Source: Pseudanabaena sp. Salubria-1
Lineage (GTDB): Bacteria > Cyanobacteriota > Cyanobacteriia > Pseudanabaenales > Pseudanabaenaceae
Direction of reading: 5' to 3'
Assembly (NCBI GenBank): GCA_023336205.1
Contig: JALQCR010000003.1
Span: 1 to 64,000 of the forward strand
DNA: 64,000 nt
Shown: one piece after another, positions 34,952 to 44,600 of the stretch
How positions within the stretch are numbered: the stretch's first letter is position 1
How the letters are laid out: each line of letters begins with the position of its first letter
The notes under the pieces: generated by a model
Databases searched by the model: none
Seen by the model: only the letters and a program-made list of their open reading frames with translations
Told to the model about the DNA's origin: nothing
Translations under genes and position numbers: made by a program

Positions 34952-35582
34952 CTAACTTTTTTCTGTCCCAGAACCAAATGCTGCGTTGCCGACCAAACAC
35001 TCACCATATGAATTAGGCTACGGGAGTTGCCTGCTTCCTTTGCTCCTCTCAACGTTTTGCCATCAATATTAATCAATTCTCCGTCTGTTGTTTTATGGAC
35101 TGCTTCCATCCATCCTATAAAACATTTTTGCAATTCTGATGGGTTCAGTCGAGCAAATATTCTCTCAAATGTATCTGCTGATGGTATTCCATTTTCTAAT
35201 TCTAAAAATGTCTTTAACCATTTTTCCTTTGATTTTCCATATTCTGCTATTGCTGTAAAATCATTTGCTCCGCTTATTGTTCCACATATGCTGATTACCA
35301 ATATGTCTAATAGCTTATGTTCGATACTATGTGCTGCTCTGGGGTCTCGCAAGTTGCCAAAATGTGTCTCAATTAATGCGACTGGGCTGATTGTAGAAGA
35401 CATGTCACTTTTTTACTTTTAATTTATATTGGTCATTTTACTTTGCCTTCTTTGTTTCGTTGTTTATTCATGAACGTGTGCGGTTGCCCTAAGCGTAAAG
35501 TTGAGGGGGATTGACATTAAAGCCAATTTGTGATAGGGTTTGAACCAGGTCTGTTTTTAACAATTGCCAAGCCGTTTCCGTT

Positions 35583-36646
35583 GTTTCCAATCAATCGCGT
35601 CCCCTAGCGAGTAGGAGATTATCAGACGACTGGCAATCATCAAAGAAGCAGTAGAGTTTCCAATCAATCGCGTCCCCTAGCGAGTAGGAGATTGTATTAC
35701 GAGGACAATGACACTGCTGGTCGGAAAAGTTTCCAATCAATCGCGTCCCCTAGCGAGTAGGAGATATAACTTATAATCTACAAATAAAACATCCCAATGT
35801 TTCCAATCAATCGCGTCCCCTAGCGAGTAGGAGATTAACGAAGACATCGATCCTGAAGAAGAAGCTCGTTTCTGTTTCCAATCAATCGCGTCCCCTAGCG
35901 AGTAGGAGAATGAATCTTAAAACTGCACATCCTGCGCCTCCTTCAATTCGTGTTTCCAATCAATCGCGTCCCCTAGCGAGTAGGAGATCTGCGTTACAAC
36001 AAGCACACGCTAAACACAGTAGGTTTCCAATCAATCGCGTCCCCTAGCGAGTAGGAGAGTTTTTAATATTAATCGCGGCATTCACGTCTCTATCGTTTCC
36101 AATCAATCGCGTCCCCTAGCGAGTAGGAGATATCCATGAGTATAAAGTCATCGATACAACTGACAAGGGGTTTCCAATCAATCGCGTCCCCTAGCGAGTA
36201 GGAGAGGAGAATCTTGAAGCGCTGAAAGTCGAAGTATCTCGTATGTTTCCAATCAATCGCGTCCCCTAGCGAGTAGGAGAGGTGCAAAGGTATTGGTTGC
36301 GGTTAAACAACCAGCAGTTTCCAATCAATCGCGTCCCCTAGCGAGTAGGAGAAATAAAACCAATGTACGGATGTCAGCAAGTATTAATTAGTTTCCAATC
36401 AATCGCGTCCCCTAGCGAGTAGGAGAAGATTGTCAACAAATTCTTTAAGTGGGCTGTCCTTTTGTTTCCAATCAATCGCGTCCCCTAGCGAGTAGGAGAT
36501 TAGCACTACAAAAAAAGGCTACCGATGAACTAATCGCTGTTTCCAATCAATCGCGTCCCCTAGCGAGTAGGAGAATCGTTAACTTAACCACGTTCGATAC
36601 TGGCGGCGATGTTTCCAATCAATCGCGTCCCCTAGCGAGTAGGAGA
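35583..36646 (-). CRISPR. CRISPR array 2 (15 repeats)
   Basis: Fifteen copies of the same 36-bp repeat, all with A at base 11, and 14 spacers of 34-42 bp. No degenerate repeat and no leader at either end. The left flank (35503-35582) is non-repeat DNA after ISAs1 element 2. The right flank is a terminator-like hairpin of a phage-like gene block. Confidence 0.97.
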
Positions 36647-36688
36647 AAAAAACAGTGAGGTAGCAATATGCCGCCTCACTGTTTTTTT
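36646..36688. terminator. Bidirectional terminator hairpin next to CRISPR array 2
   Basis: AAAAAAACAGTGAGG pairs with CCTCACTGTTTTTTT over a 13-nt loop, starting at the last base of the array. On the minus strand it would end the three small genes at 36687-37443; on the plus strand it sits at the array edge. Confidence 0.85.
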
Positions 36689-36860
36689 ATTTTCGGTTTT
36701 TTCTAATTTCTTCAAGATTCTTTTTTAGATCGTTCATGCTTTTTTCTGTGTCACTGGGAGCGTATGCGTCTACCAGATATTTCGCCGTAATGCCTACCAA
36801 GATTAAGACTACTGCGCTAAGTAAGGCGATCGCTACAGGATTAACTTTTTGTTTTGCCAT
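36687..36860 (-). CDS. Small single-TM protein (phage-like context)
   Basis: 57 residues: MAKQKVNPVAIALLSAVVLI... with one TM helix (about 8-28), a short linker and a charged amphipathic C-terminus (SMNDLKKNLEEIRKNRK). No family recognised. It ends at the hairpin terminator and is the last of three minus-strand genes. The neighbour upstream resembles a phage capsid-region protein, so a phage membrane protein is possible, but nothing in this sequence proves it. Confidence 0.6.
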   Translation of the reverse strand: MAKQKVNPVAIALLSAVVLILVGITAKYLVDAYAPSDTEKSMNDLKKNLEEIRKNRK

Positions 36861-36913
36861 AAAATTTTAAATATTTGATGGCTTATTGATATCACAAATT
36901 AGTGCTGATTTTT

Positions 36914-37225
36914 TCAAGACACTGCACCTTCTGGAAATTCTGGGCTTTGCCAATTATCAAGTATATCTGCACCCTCTAATAGCTCGGCTTTAAAAAAGCC
37001 TGTTTGCTCTGAGTGCATCAAAGCGTGATTTACATCAATCGCGGGAGAATCAGTATCTAAAGTATGCCCAAACATACCAAACATACCAAAAGATCTATAA
37101 AGAACTTCCTTGATAGCATCTACCAACTTTTGATCGCCAGTAAATTCATGTGCTACGGAATCCTCAGCGTCAGTTGTGTCAAGCTCAAGAATAACGTCAC
37201 TGTCTTGAAACGAATATTTAATCAT
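36914..37225 (-). CDS. Hypothetical acidic protein (phage-like context)
   Basis: 103 residues, acidic, not recognised (MIKYSFQDSDVILELDTTDAEDS...). It contains a short repeated Met-Phe-Gly (GMFGMFGH, about 46-53). Its start overlaps the 3' end of the gene at 37218-37443 by 8 bp, which indicates translational coupling in one operon. Probably of phage or plasmid origin by context. Confidence 0.6.
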   Translation of the reverse strand: MIKYSFQDSDVILELDTTDAEDSVAHEFTGDQKLVDAIKEVLYRSFGMFGMFGHTLDTDSPAIDVNHALMHSEQTGFFKAELLEGADILDNWQSPEFPEGAVS

Positions 37226-37443
37226 TTAAAATACCTACTGTGAATAAAAAGTGGTCGCGATCTTTTCTCAAGAAATCTCTTGCTGCTGTTTTGTCTATCA
37301 TGCGTTCTACTCCTACAGATAGCACTTCAGTACTGCCATCTTTATAAACCTTCCCGACATAGGGATTAATAAACTTATCAGGAAACGCTTTCTCTTTTGC
37401 CGAATAAAACTTATTGCCTGTAATTTGACTTAATTTTTGTTCT
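37218..37443 (-). pseudogene. Phage-head-type gene fragment, 5' end cut by CRISPR repeat
   Basis: An open frame enters from the first repeat of array 3 without a native start; only a TTG inside the repeat would open it. It encodes about 74 residues including GNKFYSAKEKAFPDKFINPYVGKVYKDGSTEVLSVGVERM and a C-terminal DHFLFTVGILND. This C-terminal style is seen in phage head-morphogenesis/minor head proteins (inference, moderate). Everything upstream is missing at the exact repeat boundary. Confidence 0.65.
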
Positions 37444-37853
37444 GTTTCCAATCAATCGCGTCCCCTAGCGAGTAGGAGAATGAAGCAATCTCCATGATGT
37501 TAAGCGGCATACTTGGGTTTCCAATCAATCGCGTCCCCTAGCGAGTAGGAGACCGCCTTGTATGTAGACGCGGATGCCATCATACATGTTTCCAATCAAT
37601 CGCGTCCCCTAGCGAGTAGGAGAAAGAAAGATGTATGTGAGTGTAACGTACAAAAGTTGAAGGTTTCCAATCAATCGCGTCCCCTAGCGAGTAGGAGAAT
37701 GATTAAATTTAACTACCTATTTCCAGCGTATACGATCATGTGTTTCCAATCAATCGCGTCCCCTAGCGAGTAGGAGAAGAGATAAAATCGGGCGGTTACA
37801 ATCGTGGCTACCGTATCGTTTCCAATCAATCGCGTCCCCTAGCGAGTAGGAGA
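37444..37853 (-). CRISPR. CRISPR array 3 (6 repeats)
   Basis: Six intact repeats (all A at base 11) and five spacers of 35-43 bp. The left flank is the phage-head-type gene fragment and the right flank a truncated MscS gene; both genes are cut exactly at a repeat edge. No leader and no degenerate terminal repeat. Confidence 0.97.
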
Positions 37854-38099
37854 CATGTTTATCAAGTTATTGAGGAGGTAGGACAACAGTTAAAAGCCAA
37901 TTCTACAGATATACTCGAACTCACACAAATTGATGGCGTAGAAAGTCTGAGCGAGTCTAACTTATTGTTACGGACATTAACCAAAGTCAAGCCCGGAAAA
38001 CATCTTCAGATTCAGCGTATTTTGCGAAAGAATTTTATGGATACCTTGTTACAAGAAGGGATTCTACTTCCGGCTAACCCTAAAATTAGTGAAGATTAA
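37854..38099 (+). pseudogene. MscS-type channel gene, only the last 81 codons
   Basis: The frame opens right after the last repeat of array 3: HVYQVIEEVGQQLKANSTDILELTQIDGVESLSESNLLLRTLTKVKPGKHLQIQRILRKNFMDTLLQEGILLP. This matches the C-terminal cytoplasmic domain of small-conductance mechanosensitive channels. All membrane helices are missing, and no start codon precedes. The following genes encode a glycine-betaine-type ABC transporter, so the original locus was an osmoregulation cluster. Confidence 0.88.
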
Positions 38100-38335
38100 T
38101 TGGGTATTATTGGGGATGTTATAAATCTTAAAATGTAGCGATCAATTTTGTAGTATGATCGTTTACAGAAACCATAATCACTAATCTAGTCTTGCATAAA
38201 GATCACAAAGATTGGCGTTAGCTAACCCAAAACAGCATCCAAACTCGGTAATTTTATCCTAAATTTATCAGGAATAAAAAATTAATAATTTGCACAATTA
38301 AACCCAGAACCCTTTATTTTTTTGACCAAAAAAGT

Positions 38336-39529
38336 ATGAGTGATCCTAAACCCAAAATCCGCATCGAACATCTGATCAAGATCTATGGAGAGAATTGCTC
38401 TGCCGCCCTGAAGCTGTTTTCACAGGGAGCCAACCGAGAAGCTATCTTACAAGCCACAGGTCAGGTTCTCGGCATTGCCGATGTATCTTTTACCATTAAC
38501 CCAGGGGAAATTTTTGTGGTGATGGGTTTGTCCGGTTCGGGTAAATCGACTCTTATTCGTTGTATTAATCGTTTGATTACCCCAACCCGGGGACACATTT
38601 ATATTGATGATGAGGATATTGCTTATATAGATGAAAAACGAATTCGTCAAATTCGTCTTACTAAAGTATCAATGGTATTTCAGCATTTTGGGTTATTTCC
38701 CCATCGAACCGTCGCGGATAACGTAGAATACGGACTAAAGTTACTTGGGATGAGCAAAACCCAACGCCGGAACAAAGCCTTGGAAGCCTTGGAAGTCGTG
38801 GGGTTAGCTCAATGGGCAGACTATCGACCCTCTGCTTTGAGTGGGGGAATGCAGCAAAGGGTTGGGCTGGCTCGTGCTTTGGCAACGGATGCTGAGATTT
38901 TGCTGATGGATGAACCGTTTAGTGCCCTCGATCCCTTAACTCGCAGGGAGATGCAGAATGAATTATTACGACTTCAGAAAGAGTTGAATAAAACCATAGT
39001 TTTTATTACTCACGATACTCAAGAAGCCCTAAAATTAGGCGATCGAATTGCGGTGATGAAAGAGGGGGTGATTGTTCAACTTGGGACACCAAAAGAACTG
39101 TTAAATCAACCAACTAATGACTATATCCGTGATTTTATTCAAGATGTTAATCGCGGGCAAATCCTCAAAGCAGGAACCATTGCCCGTCCAACTATTTGTT
39201 TAATTCTTGGTGAAGATTTGGAGCCAGGAACACTCAAACAGATACAGAACCAAAACCTCCAGCGCATCTATATACTCAATTCTGATCAAGAACCCATTGG
39301 TTTTATTGATCCAGAACAGCTTGATCTAGCAATTCAGCAAGACCTTAAAAATATTACTAATAAATTGATACAAACCAACTTTTCCCAGGTTAAATCCACA
39401 GTGCCTTTAGAAGATATTTTTCACCTTTACCGCAACGAACAAAGCCTAGTTGTGGTTGATGAAACCGGAAAGTTTAAGGGAGTTTTAGAATCGGCAGATG
39501 TCCTTGCTAGTATTAGTAAGTTCACCTAA
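38336..39529 (+). CDS. proV: Glycine betaine/proline ABC transporter ATP-binding protein (ProV/OpuAA)
   Basis: 397 residues. Family N-terminus KIRIEHLIKIYGENCSAAL, Walker A GLSGSGKST (about 63-71), ABC signature LSGGMQQRVGLARAL (about 165-179), Walker B ILLMDEPFSALDP (about 185-197) and two C-terminal CBS-like segments (about 280-390) as in ProV/OpuAA. It energises uptake of compatible solutes. Followed 157 bp later by the fused binding protein-permease. The pair lies in a repeat-bounded segment between CRISPR blocks 3 and 4. Confidence 0.93.
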   Translation: MSDPKPKIRIEHLIKIYGENCSAALKLFSQGANREAILQATGQVLGIADVSFTINPGEIFVVMGLSGSGKSTLIRCINRLITPTRGHIYIDDEDIAYIDEKRIRQIRLTKVSMVFQHFGLFPHRTVADNVEYGLKLLGMSKTQRRNKALEALEVVGLAQWADYRPSALSGGMQQRVGLARALATDAEILLMDEPFSALDPLTRREMQNELLRLQKELNKTIVFITHDTQEALKLGDRIAVMKEGVIVQLGTPKELLNQPTNDYIRDFIQDVNRGQILKAGTIARPTICLILGEDLEPGTLKQIQNQNLQRIYILNSDQEPIGFIDPEQLDLAIQQDLKNITNKLIQTNFSQVKSTVPLEDIFHLYRNEQSLVVVDETGKFKGVLESADVLASISKFT

Positions 39530-39565
39530 ATAGATTGTAATAATTTACAATTGAAGGGAACAGGC

Positions 39566-39598
39566 AATAGGCAATAGGCAATAGGCAATAGGCAATAG
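39566..39598 (+). repeat. Short tandem repeat (7-bp unit, GGCAATA)
   Basis: About four to five copies of GGCAATA between proV and proWX, followed at 39660-39683 by another small tandem repeat of an 8-bp unit (ATTCATAA). Such strings are common in some other filamentous cyanobacteria and differ from the rest of this window. Confidence 0.8.
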
Positions 39599-39686
39599 AA
39601 AGAGTTTACCTGCCTCCCCTGCTCCCGCTACCTTGGGGACTGCTATATTATCCCCATTCGTAATTCATAATTCATAATTCATAAAG

Positions 39687-41630
39687 ATGATCAAACAACG
39701 CCTAAAAAAATCAGTTTTGTTAGTTCTGACAACTATATTTCTGATCGGTTTAATCAGTTTTTCCTCCGGCGCACAAACGACTACAAATTCTGCTCTACCC
39801 GGAAATGCTATTACTATTCGTTCAGGGACAAGTGATTGGCCTGAGGAGTTGTTTCAAACTGAGATTGTTAATATTGGGTTGAAGAGACTCGGCTACAAAA
39901 CAGCCCCACTGGTGGCGGCAGCCTATCCAGCCCTCTATACCGCCATCGCTAATGGTGATTTAGATATTGCTCCCGTCTTTGTAGACCCCGGACATAACGA
40001 ATTTTATAAAAATGCTGGCGGTGAAAAAAAGTTGGAGAAATTGGGTCTGCTTTTTCCGATTATACAGGGCTATCAAATTGATAAAAAGACTGCTGATAAA
40101 TATGGGATTACTAACTTACAACAATTTCAAGATCCAAAAATTGCCCAGTTATTTGATAGCGATGGAGATGGCAAAGCCGATCTAGTAGGTTGCGATCCCG
40201 GTTGGAGTTGTGAGTTAGAAATGAAGCATCATTTAGATGCTTACAAACTACGCGATACTGTTGAAATCAATCAGGGAAATTATACCGCCTTACTTGCCGA
40301 TGCCTTAACTCGTTACAAACAAGGAAAACCGTTTTTTTCCTATGCTCATAGTCCTTTCTGGCTGGGTCAGGTGCTAAAAGTCGGTCAAGATGTTATTTGG
40401 TTAGAAGTTCCTTTTACTACCTCTAATATTGAAAATCTTACCGCCAAAGATACATCTGTAAATGGGAAAAATCTGGGGATGGTTCAAGGTAAATATCGAG
40501 TGATTGCCAATAGGGAATTTTTGGCAAAAAATCCATCGGTAAAACATTTCTTGGAACTGGTTAAAATTCCTTATGAAGATATGATTCAGGAAAGCTATCG
40601 GATTAAAAACGGTGAAAATAAACCCCAAGATATTCGTCGTCATGCCGAAGAATGGGTTAAGCAAAATCAAGATGTTTTTGATGGCTGGTTAGCTCAAATA
40701 AATCAGAGCAGTAATAATTTAGTAGAAAATTCCTCAAATATAGGAAATAATACTAACAGCAAAAATCCACAAGGACTGAATATATTACTAAATCCCTTCC
40801 AACTTTACACCATTCCTTTAGATAAATGGATTACAGGCGGCATTAATTTCCTGGTAGATAACTTTCGTCCCTTTTTCCAGACTATTCGTATTCCTATCAG
40901 TTGGGTATTAACACAAATTCGCGGTTTATTGCTGGCAATTCCCCCTCTGATTTCTTTACTTTTAATTAGCCTGATGACCTGGAAAATTGCCGGACAAGCT
41001 GTAGGCATTTATAGCCTGCTTGCCCTAAGCTTAATTGGTTTTGTTGGGTTATGGGAAGCCGCGATGATTACCCTTGCCCTAGTGGTTACGGCGGTTATAT
41101 TCTGCATCATAGTCGGCATTCCCTTGGGTGTGGCCTGTGCCCGGAGCGATCGCTTTGAGCAAGCATTTAGACCCCTGCTCGATGCCATGCAAACCCTACC
41201 AACTTTTGTCTATCTAGTTCCCGTGGTGATGCTATTTGGGATTGGAGAAGTTCCGGGGGTAATTGCCACGATTATCTATGCCCTTCCCCCCTTAATTCGG
41301 TTTACTAATTTGGGTATTAGACAAGTCTCGGCAGATGTTGTGGAGGCGGCCTATGCTTTTGGTTCAACCCCTGGACAAATCCTGTGGGAAGTGCAAATTC
41401 CTCTGGCCATACCAACAATTTTGGCAGGAGTGAATCAAACAGTATTATTTGCTTTGGGAATGTCGGTAATTGCTTCCATGATTGCAGTACCCGGACTTGG
41501 TTTAACTGTATTACAAGGAATGGGGCGTTTGGATGTGGGGATGGCCGCAGTGGGGGGATTAGGAATTGTTTTGTTAGCAATTCTGCTTGACCGGATTACT
41601 CAAGCCATGGGAAAATCAAATAACTCTTGA
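39687..41630 (+). CDS. Fused glycine-betaine-type binding protein and permease (ProX-ProW)
   Basis: 647 residues: a signal/anchor helix (about 10-30), an OpuAC/ProX-type substrate-binding domain (about 40-330; TIRSGTSDWPEELFQTEIV... DPGHNEFYKN), a linker and amphipathic region (about 345-430) and a ProW-type permease with about six TM helices (about 410-640; EAA-like loop EVQIPLAIPTILAGVNQTVLFALGM). Together with ProV it forms an ABC importer for compatible solutes such as glycine betaine. Domain order is binding protein first. Complete; no IS damage. Confidence 0.9.
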   Translation: MIKQRLKKSVLLVLTTIFLIGLISFSSGAQTTTNSALPGNAITIRSGTSDWPEELFQTEIVNIGLKRLGYKTAPLVAAAYPALYTAIANGDLDIAPVFVDPGHNEFYKNAGGEKKLEKLGLLFPIIQGYQIDKKTADKYGITNLQQFQDPKIAQLFDSDGDGKADLVGCDPGWSCELEMKHHLDAYKLRDTVEINQGNYTALLADALTRYKQGKPFFSYAHSPFWLGQVLKVGQDVIWLEVPFTTSNIENLTAKDTSVNGKNLGMVQGKYRVIANREFLAKNPSVKHFLELVKIPYEDMIQESYRIKNGENKPQDIRRHAEEWVKQNQDVFDGWLAQINQSSNNLVENSSNIGNNTNSKNPQGLNILLNPFQLYTIPLDKWITGGINFLVDNFRPFFQTIRIPISWVLTQIRGLLLAIPPLISLLLISLMTWKIAGQAVGIYSLLALSLIGFVGLWEAAMITLALVVTAVIFCIIVGIPLGVACARSDRFEQAFRPLLDAMQTLPTFVYLVPVVMLFGIGEVPGVIATIIYALPPLIRFTNLGIRQVSADVVEAAYAFGSTPGQILWEVQIPLAIPTILAGVNQTVLFALGMSVIASMIAVPGLGLTVLQGMGRLDVGMAAVGGLGIVLLAILLDRITQAMGKSNNS

Positions 41631-41696
41631 GATCTCTATTTTGTAGAGGATTAGCTCTGATATTGAACCCGGCGATCGCTTTCTTCAGCAACAGAA

Positions 41697-44600
41697 GTTT
41701 CCAATCGATCGCGTCCCCTAGCGAGTAGGAGATCTGCTTTACTATTCACATACACCAATTACAGGTGTTTCCAATCGATCGCGTCCCCTAGCGAGTAGGA
41801 GAACTTGCTAACGTTTCCTCAAATATTGATAGTTTTTTGTTTCCAATCGATCGCGTCCCCTAGCGAGTAGGAGAATTAACAGCAAAGATCATAATGATGC
41901 TATCAAGTCTATGTTTCCAATCGATCGCGTCCCCTAGCGAGTAGGAGATTCTTTTGCAGATGATTCTGACTATATTGTGTTTCTTGAGTTTCCAATCAAT
42001 CGCGTCCCCTAGCGAGTAGGAGATTTAAGTATGTCTATCGTTAAGGGTGATAAGTAATCATGTTTCCAATCAATCGCGTCCCCTAGCGAGTAGGAGAATC
42101 GACAGATACTTTAAATAATAGGAATTAACTATGTTTCCAATCAATCGCGTCCCCTAGCGAGTAGGAGACACATTGTATGTAAAGCAAGTTTATGAGCGAT
42201 CGCACGTTTCCAATCAATCGCGTCCCCTAGCGAGTAGGAGATACAAAGCCCTAAACTGGTGTCCTGACGCTATGCCTGTTTCCAATCAATCGCGTCCCCT
42301 AGCGAGTAGGAGAAGAAGAATCAGGTATTGGAGTTACAAAGTGTGGTTTGTTTCCAATCAATCGCGTCCCCTAGCGAGTAGGAGAAAAGCGACGTAGAAG
42401 ACATGATCGCAGATCTGCTGTTTCCAATCAATCGCGTCCCCTAGCGAGTAGGAGAAGTGGTATTTTGTCCGACCCTCACATCGGCATCTTCGTTTCCAAT
42501 CAATCGCGTCCCCTAGCGAGTAGGAGACAGACTTGACTGCACTACGAATATTTGCGATATCAGGAGTTTCCAATCAATCGCGTCCCCTAGCGAGTAGGAG
42601 ATTTACACTAGATTCTAAGTCAGTATTTAACACTAGATGTTTCCAATCAATCGCGTCCCCTAGCGAGTAGGAGAATGAAACTAACTATCAAGATCTATTG
42701 CCCTATTGCTGTTTCCAATCAATCGCGTCCCCTAGCGAGTAGGAGAACTCAGTACAAAATGTGATTTCAGACTCAGTACAAAGTTTCCAATCGATCGCGT
42801 CCCCTAGCGAGTAGGAGAGATTAGGATGGGTATTCACGCAAACACGAAAATTGAGTTTCCAATCGATCGCGTCCCCTAGCGAGTAGGAGACGGAACTTGT
42901 GAACCCGCCGATCTCAAGACCTTGGGTTTCCAATCGATCGCGTCCCCTAGCGAGTAGGAGAATCAAGAAATTTAATAGTACATTTTCTACACTAAAACGT
43001 TTCCAATCGATCGCGTCCCCTAGCGAGTAGGAGATTACCAACTAACTTGTTAGAAGCAGTTCTTAAGTTTTCGTTTCCAATCGATCGCGTCCCCTAGCGA
43101 GTAGGAGACTAATTATATCGATTTGCTCATTGGCAACTGTAAAATGCACTGTTTCCAATCGATCGCGTCCCCTAGCGAGTAGGAGAAGAAACAATCAAAA
43201 TCCTTAAAACTATTAAAATCATGGTTTCCAATCGATCGCGTCCCCTAGCGAGTAGGAGAGAAGTTAAACAATTGGATTCAACTACTTATGATGAAGTGTT
43301 TCCAATCGATCGCGTCCCCTAGCGAGTAGGAGATCCTTTAGGTCAGTTGTGGCAAACACATCAGACTATGGTTTCCAATCGATCGCGTCCCCTAGCGAGT
43401 AGGAGAACTACAAGCCATCATTAACCAGTTTTAACCAGTTGTTAGTTTCCAATCGATCGCGTCCCCTAGCGAGTAGGAGATGGCTGTTAAACTATCCTAG
43501 AGATTAATACTTTGTGTTTCCAATCGATCGCGTCCCCTAGCGAGTAGGAGATTGAAGCTTGTCAAAACTATGTGAGTTCGCTAGATCGAGTTTCCAATCG
43601 ATCGCGTCCCCTAGCGAGTAGGAGATCTCAAGGCGATCGCCAGCTTCAAAACCCATCTCTTTGATATAGTTTCCAATCGATCGCGTCCCCTAGCGAGTAG
43701 GAGAGCTGAATGGGATGTAAACCATAAAAGACCTACTTGGGTTTCCAATCGATCGCGTCCCCTAGCGAGTAGGAGACTGAAGCGGACAAACCAGCATCAT
43801 TAATTCTAGCGAGTTTCCAATCGATCGCGTCCCCTAGCGAGTAGGAGAAACAATGCAAGGCGATCGGTGCTGTAGTTGAGTTGGTTTCCAATCGATCGCG
43901 TCCCCTAGCGAGTAGGAGACTAAATGTGGAACTCTAAATATGAGCGAGTTCTCCCTCGTTTCCAATCGATCGCGTCCCCTAGCGAGTAGGAGAAATATTA
44001 GCTATCATGTTATTTAACAACTTAGTTTAAGTTTCCAATCGATCGCGTCCCCTAGCGAGTAGGAGAATTTTAGAATTAGAACAATCGCTTAGGAGGCGAA
44101 AATAGTTTCCAATCGATCGCGTCCCCTAGCGAGTAGGAGACACGGGTTAGCTTTTGCCAATATCTAGAGAATCCCTCAAGTTTCCAATCGATCGCGTCCC
44201 CTAGCGAGTAGGAGATTGTCTGCTCACAACGCTGCTAAAGCAAGTAAAGAGCGTGTTTCCAATCGATCGCGTCCCCTAGCGAGTAGGAGAAAGTAAGTAG
44301 GCAGCGTAAAGACTTTGCGGTTAAGACGTTTCCAATCGATCGCGTCCCCTAGCGAGTAGGAGACTGCTACATCTAATTCTAGGGGTTCTATTTCCATGCT
44401 GTTTCCAATCGATCGCGTCCCCTAGCGAGTAGGAGAATCTAGCATCTAGTTTAGTACTTAGTGGTTTATCAAGTTTCCAATCGATCGCGTCCCCTAGCGA
44501 GTAGGAGAACAAAAGATAAATATCATGGCTCTTACTAACAATGATGCTTCTAGTTTCCAATCGATCGCGTCCCCTAGCGAGTAGGAGATGCCGATCAAAA

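Larger units (their letters stand above)
32990..35403 (-). pseudogene. ISAs1-family transposase split by IS insertion
   Basis: The N-terminal half (35403-34956) has the LRDPRAAHSIEHKLLD and NIDGKTLRGA segments; the C-terminal half (33693-32990) has SIDAMGCQTEIAKTI, NQLHWILDVGFDEDASQ and ENLAVIRHVGLNLL. Deleting the nested element and one CTAA duplication leaves 383 codons open, the same length as the intact relative at 3546-4697. It is related to, but clearly diverged from, that copy. Confidence 0.93.
32952..35491 (-). mobile_element. ISAs1-family element 2, interrupted by an IS701-like element
   Basis: Inverted repeats begin TAGGGCAACCGCACACGTTC at both ends; an 11-bp duplication AGCGTAAAGTT flanks it (32941-32951 and 35492-35502). 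A 1258-bp IS (33694-34951) is inserted in its transposase gene. It lies between CRISPR blocks 1 and 2. Confidence 0.92.

Noticed and set aside
36646..36688. Hairpin next to array 2 as a CRISPR leader or array terminator
   Set aside because: It fits better as terminator of the adjacent minus-strand genes; the arrays read leftward, away from it.
39660..39683. ATTCATAA tandem repeat as a regulatory iteron or origin
   Set aside because: Only about three short copies, no DnaA boxes or replication gene nearby.
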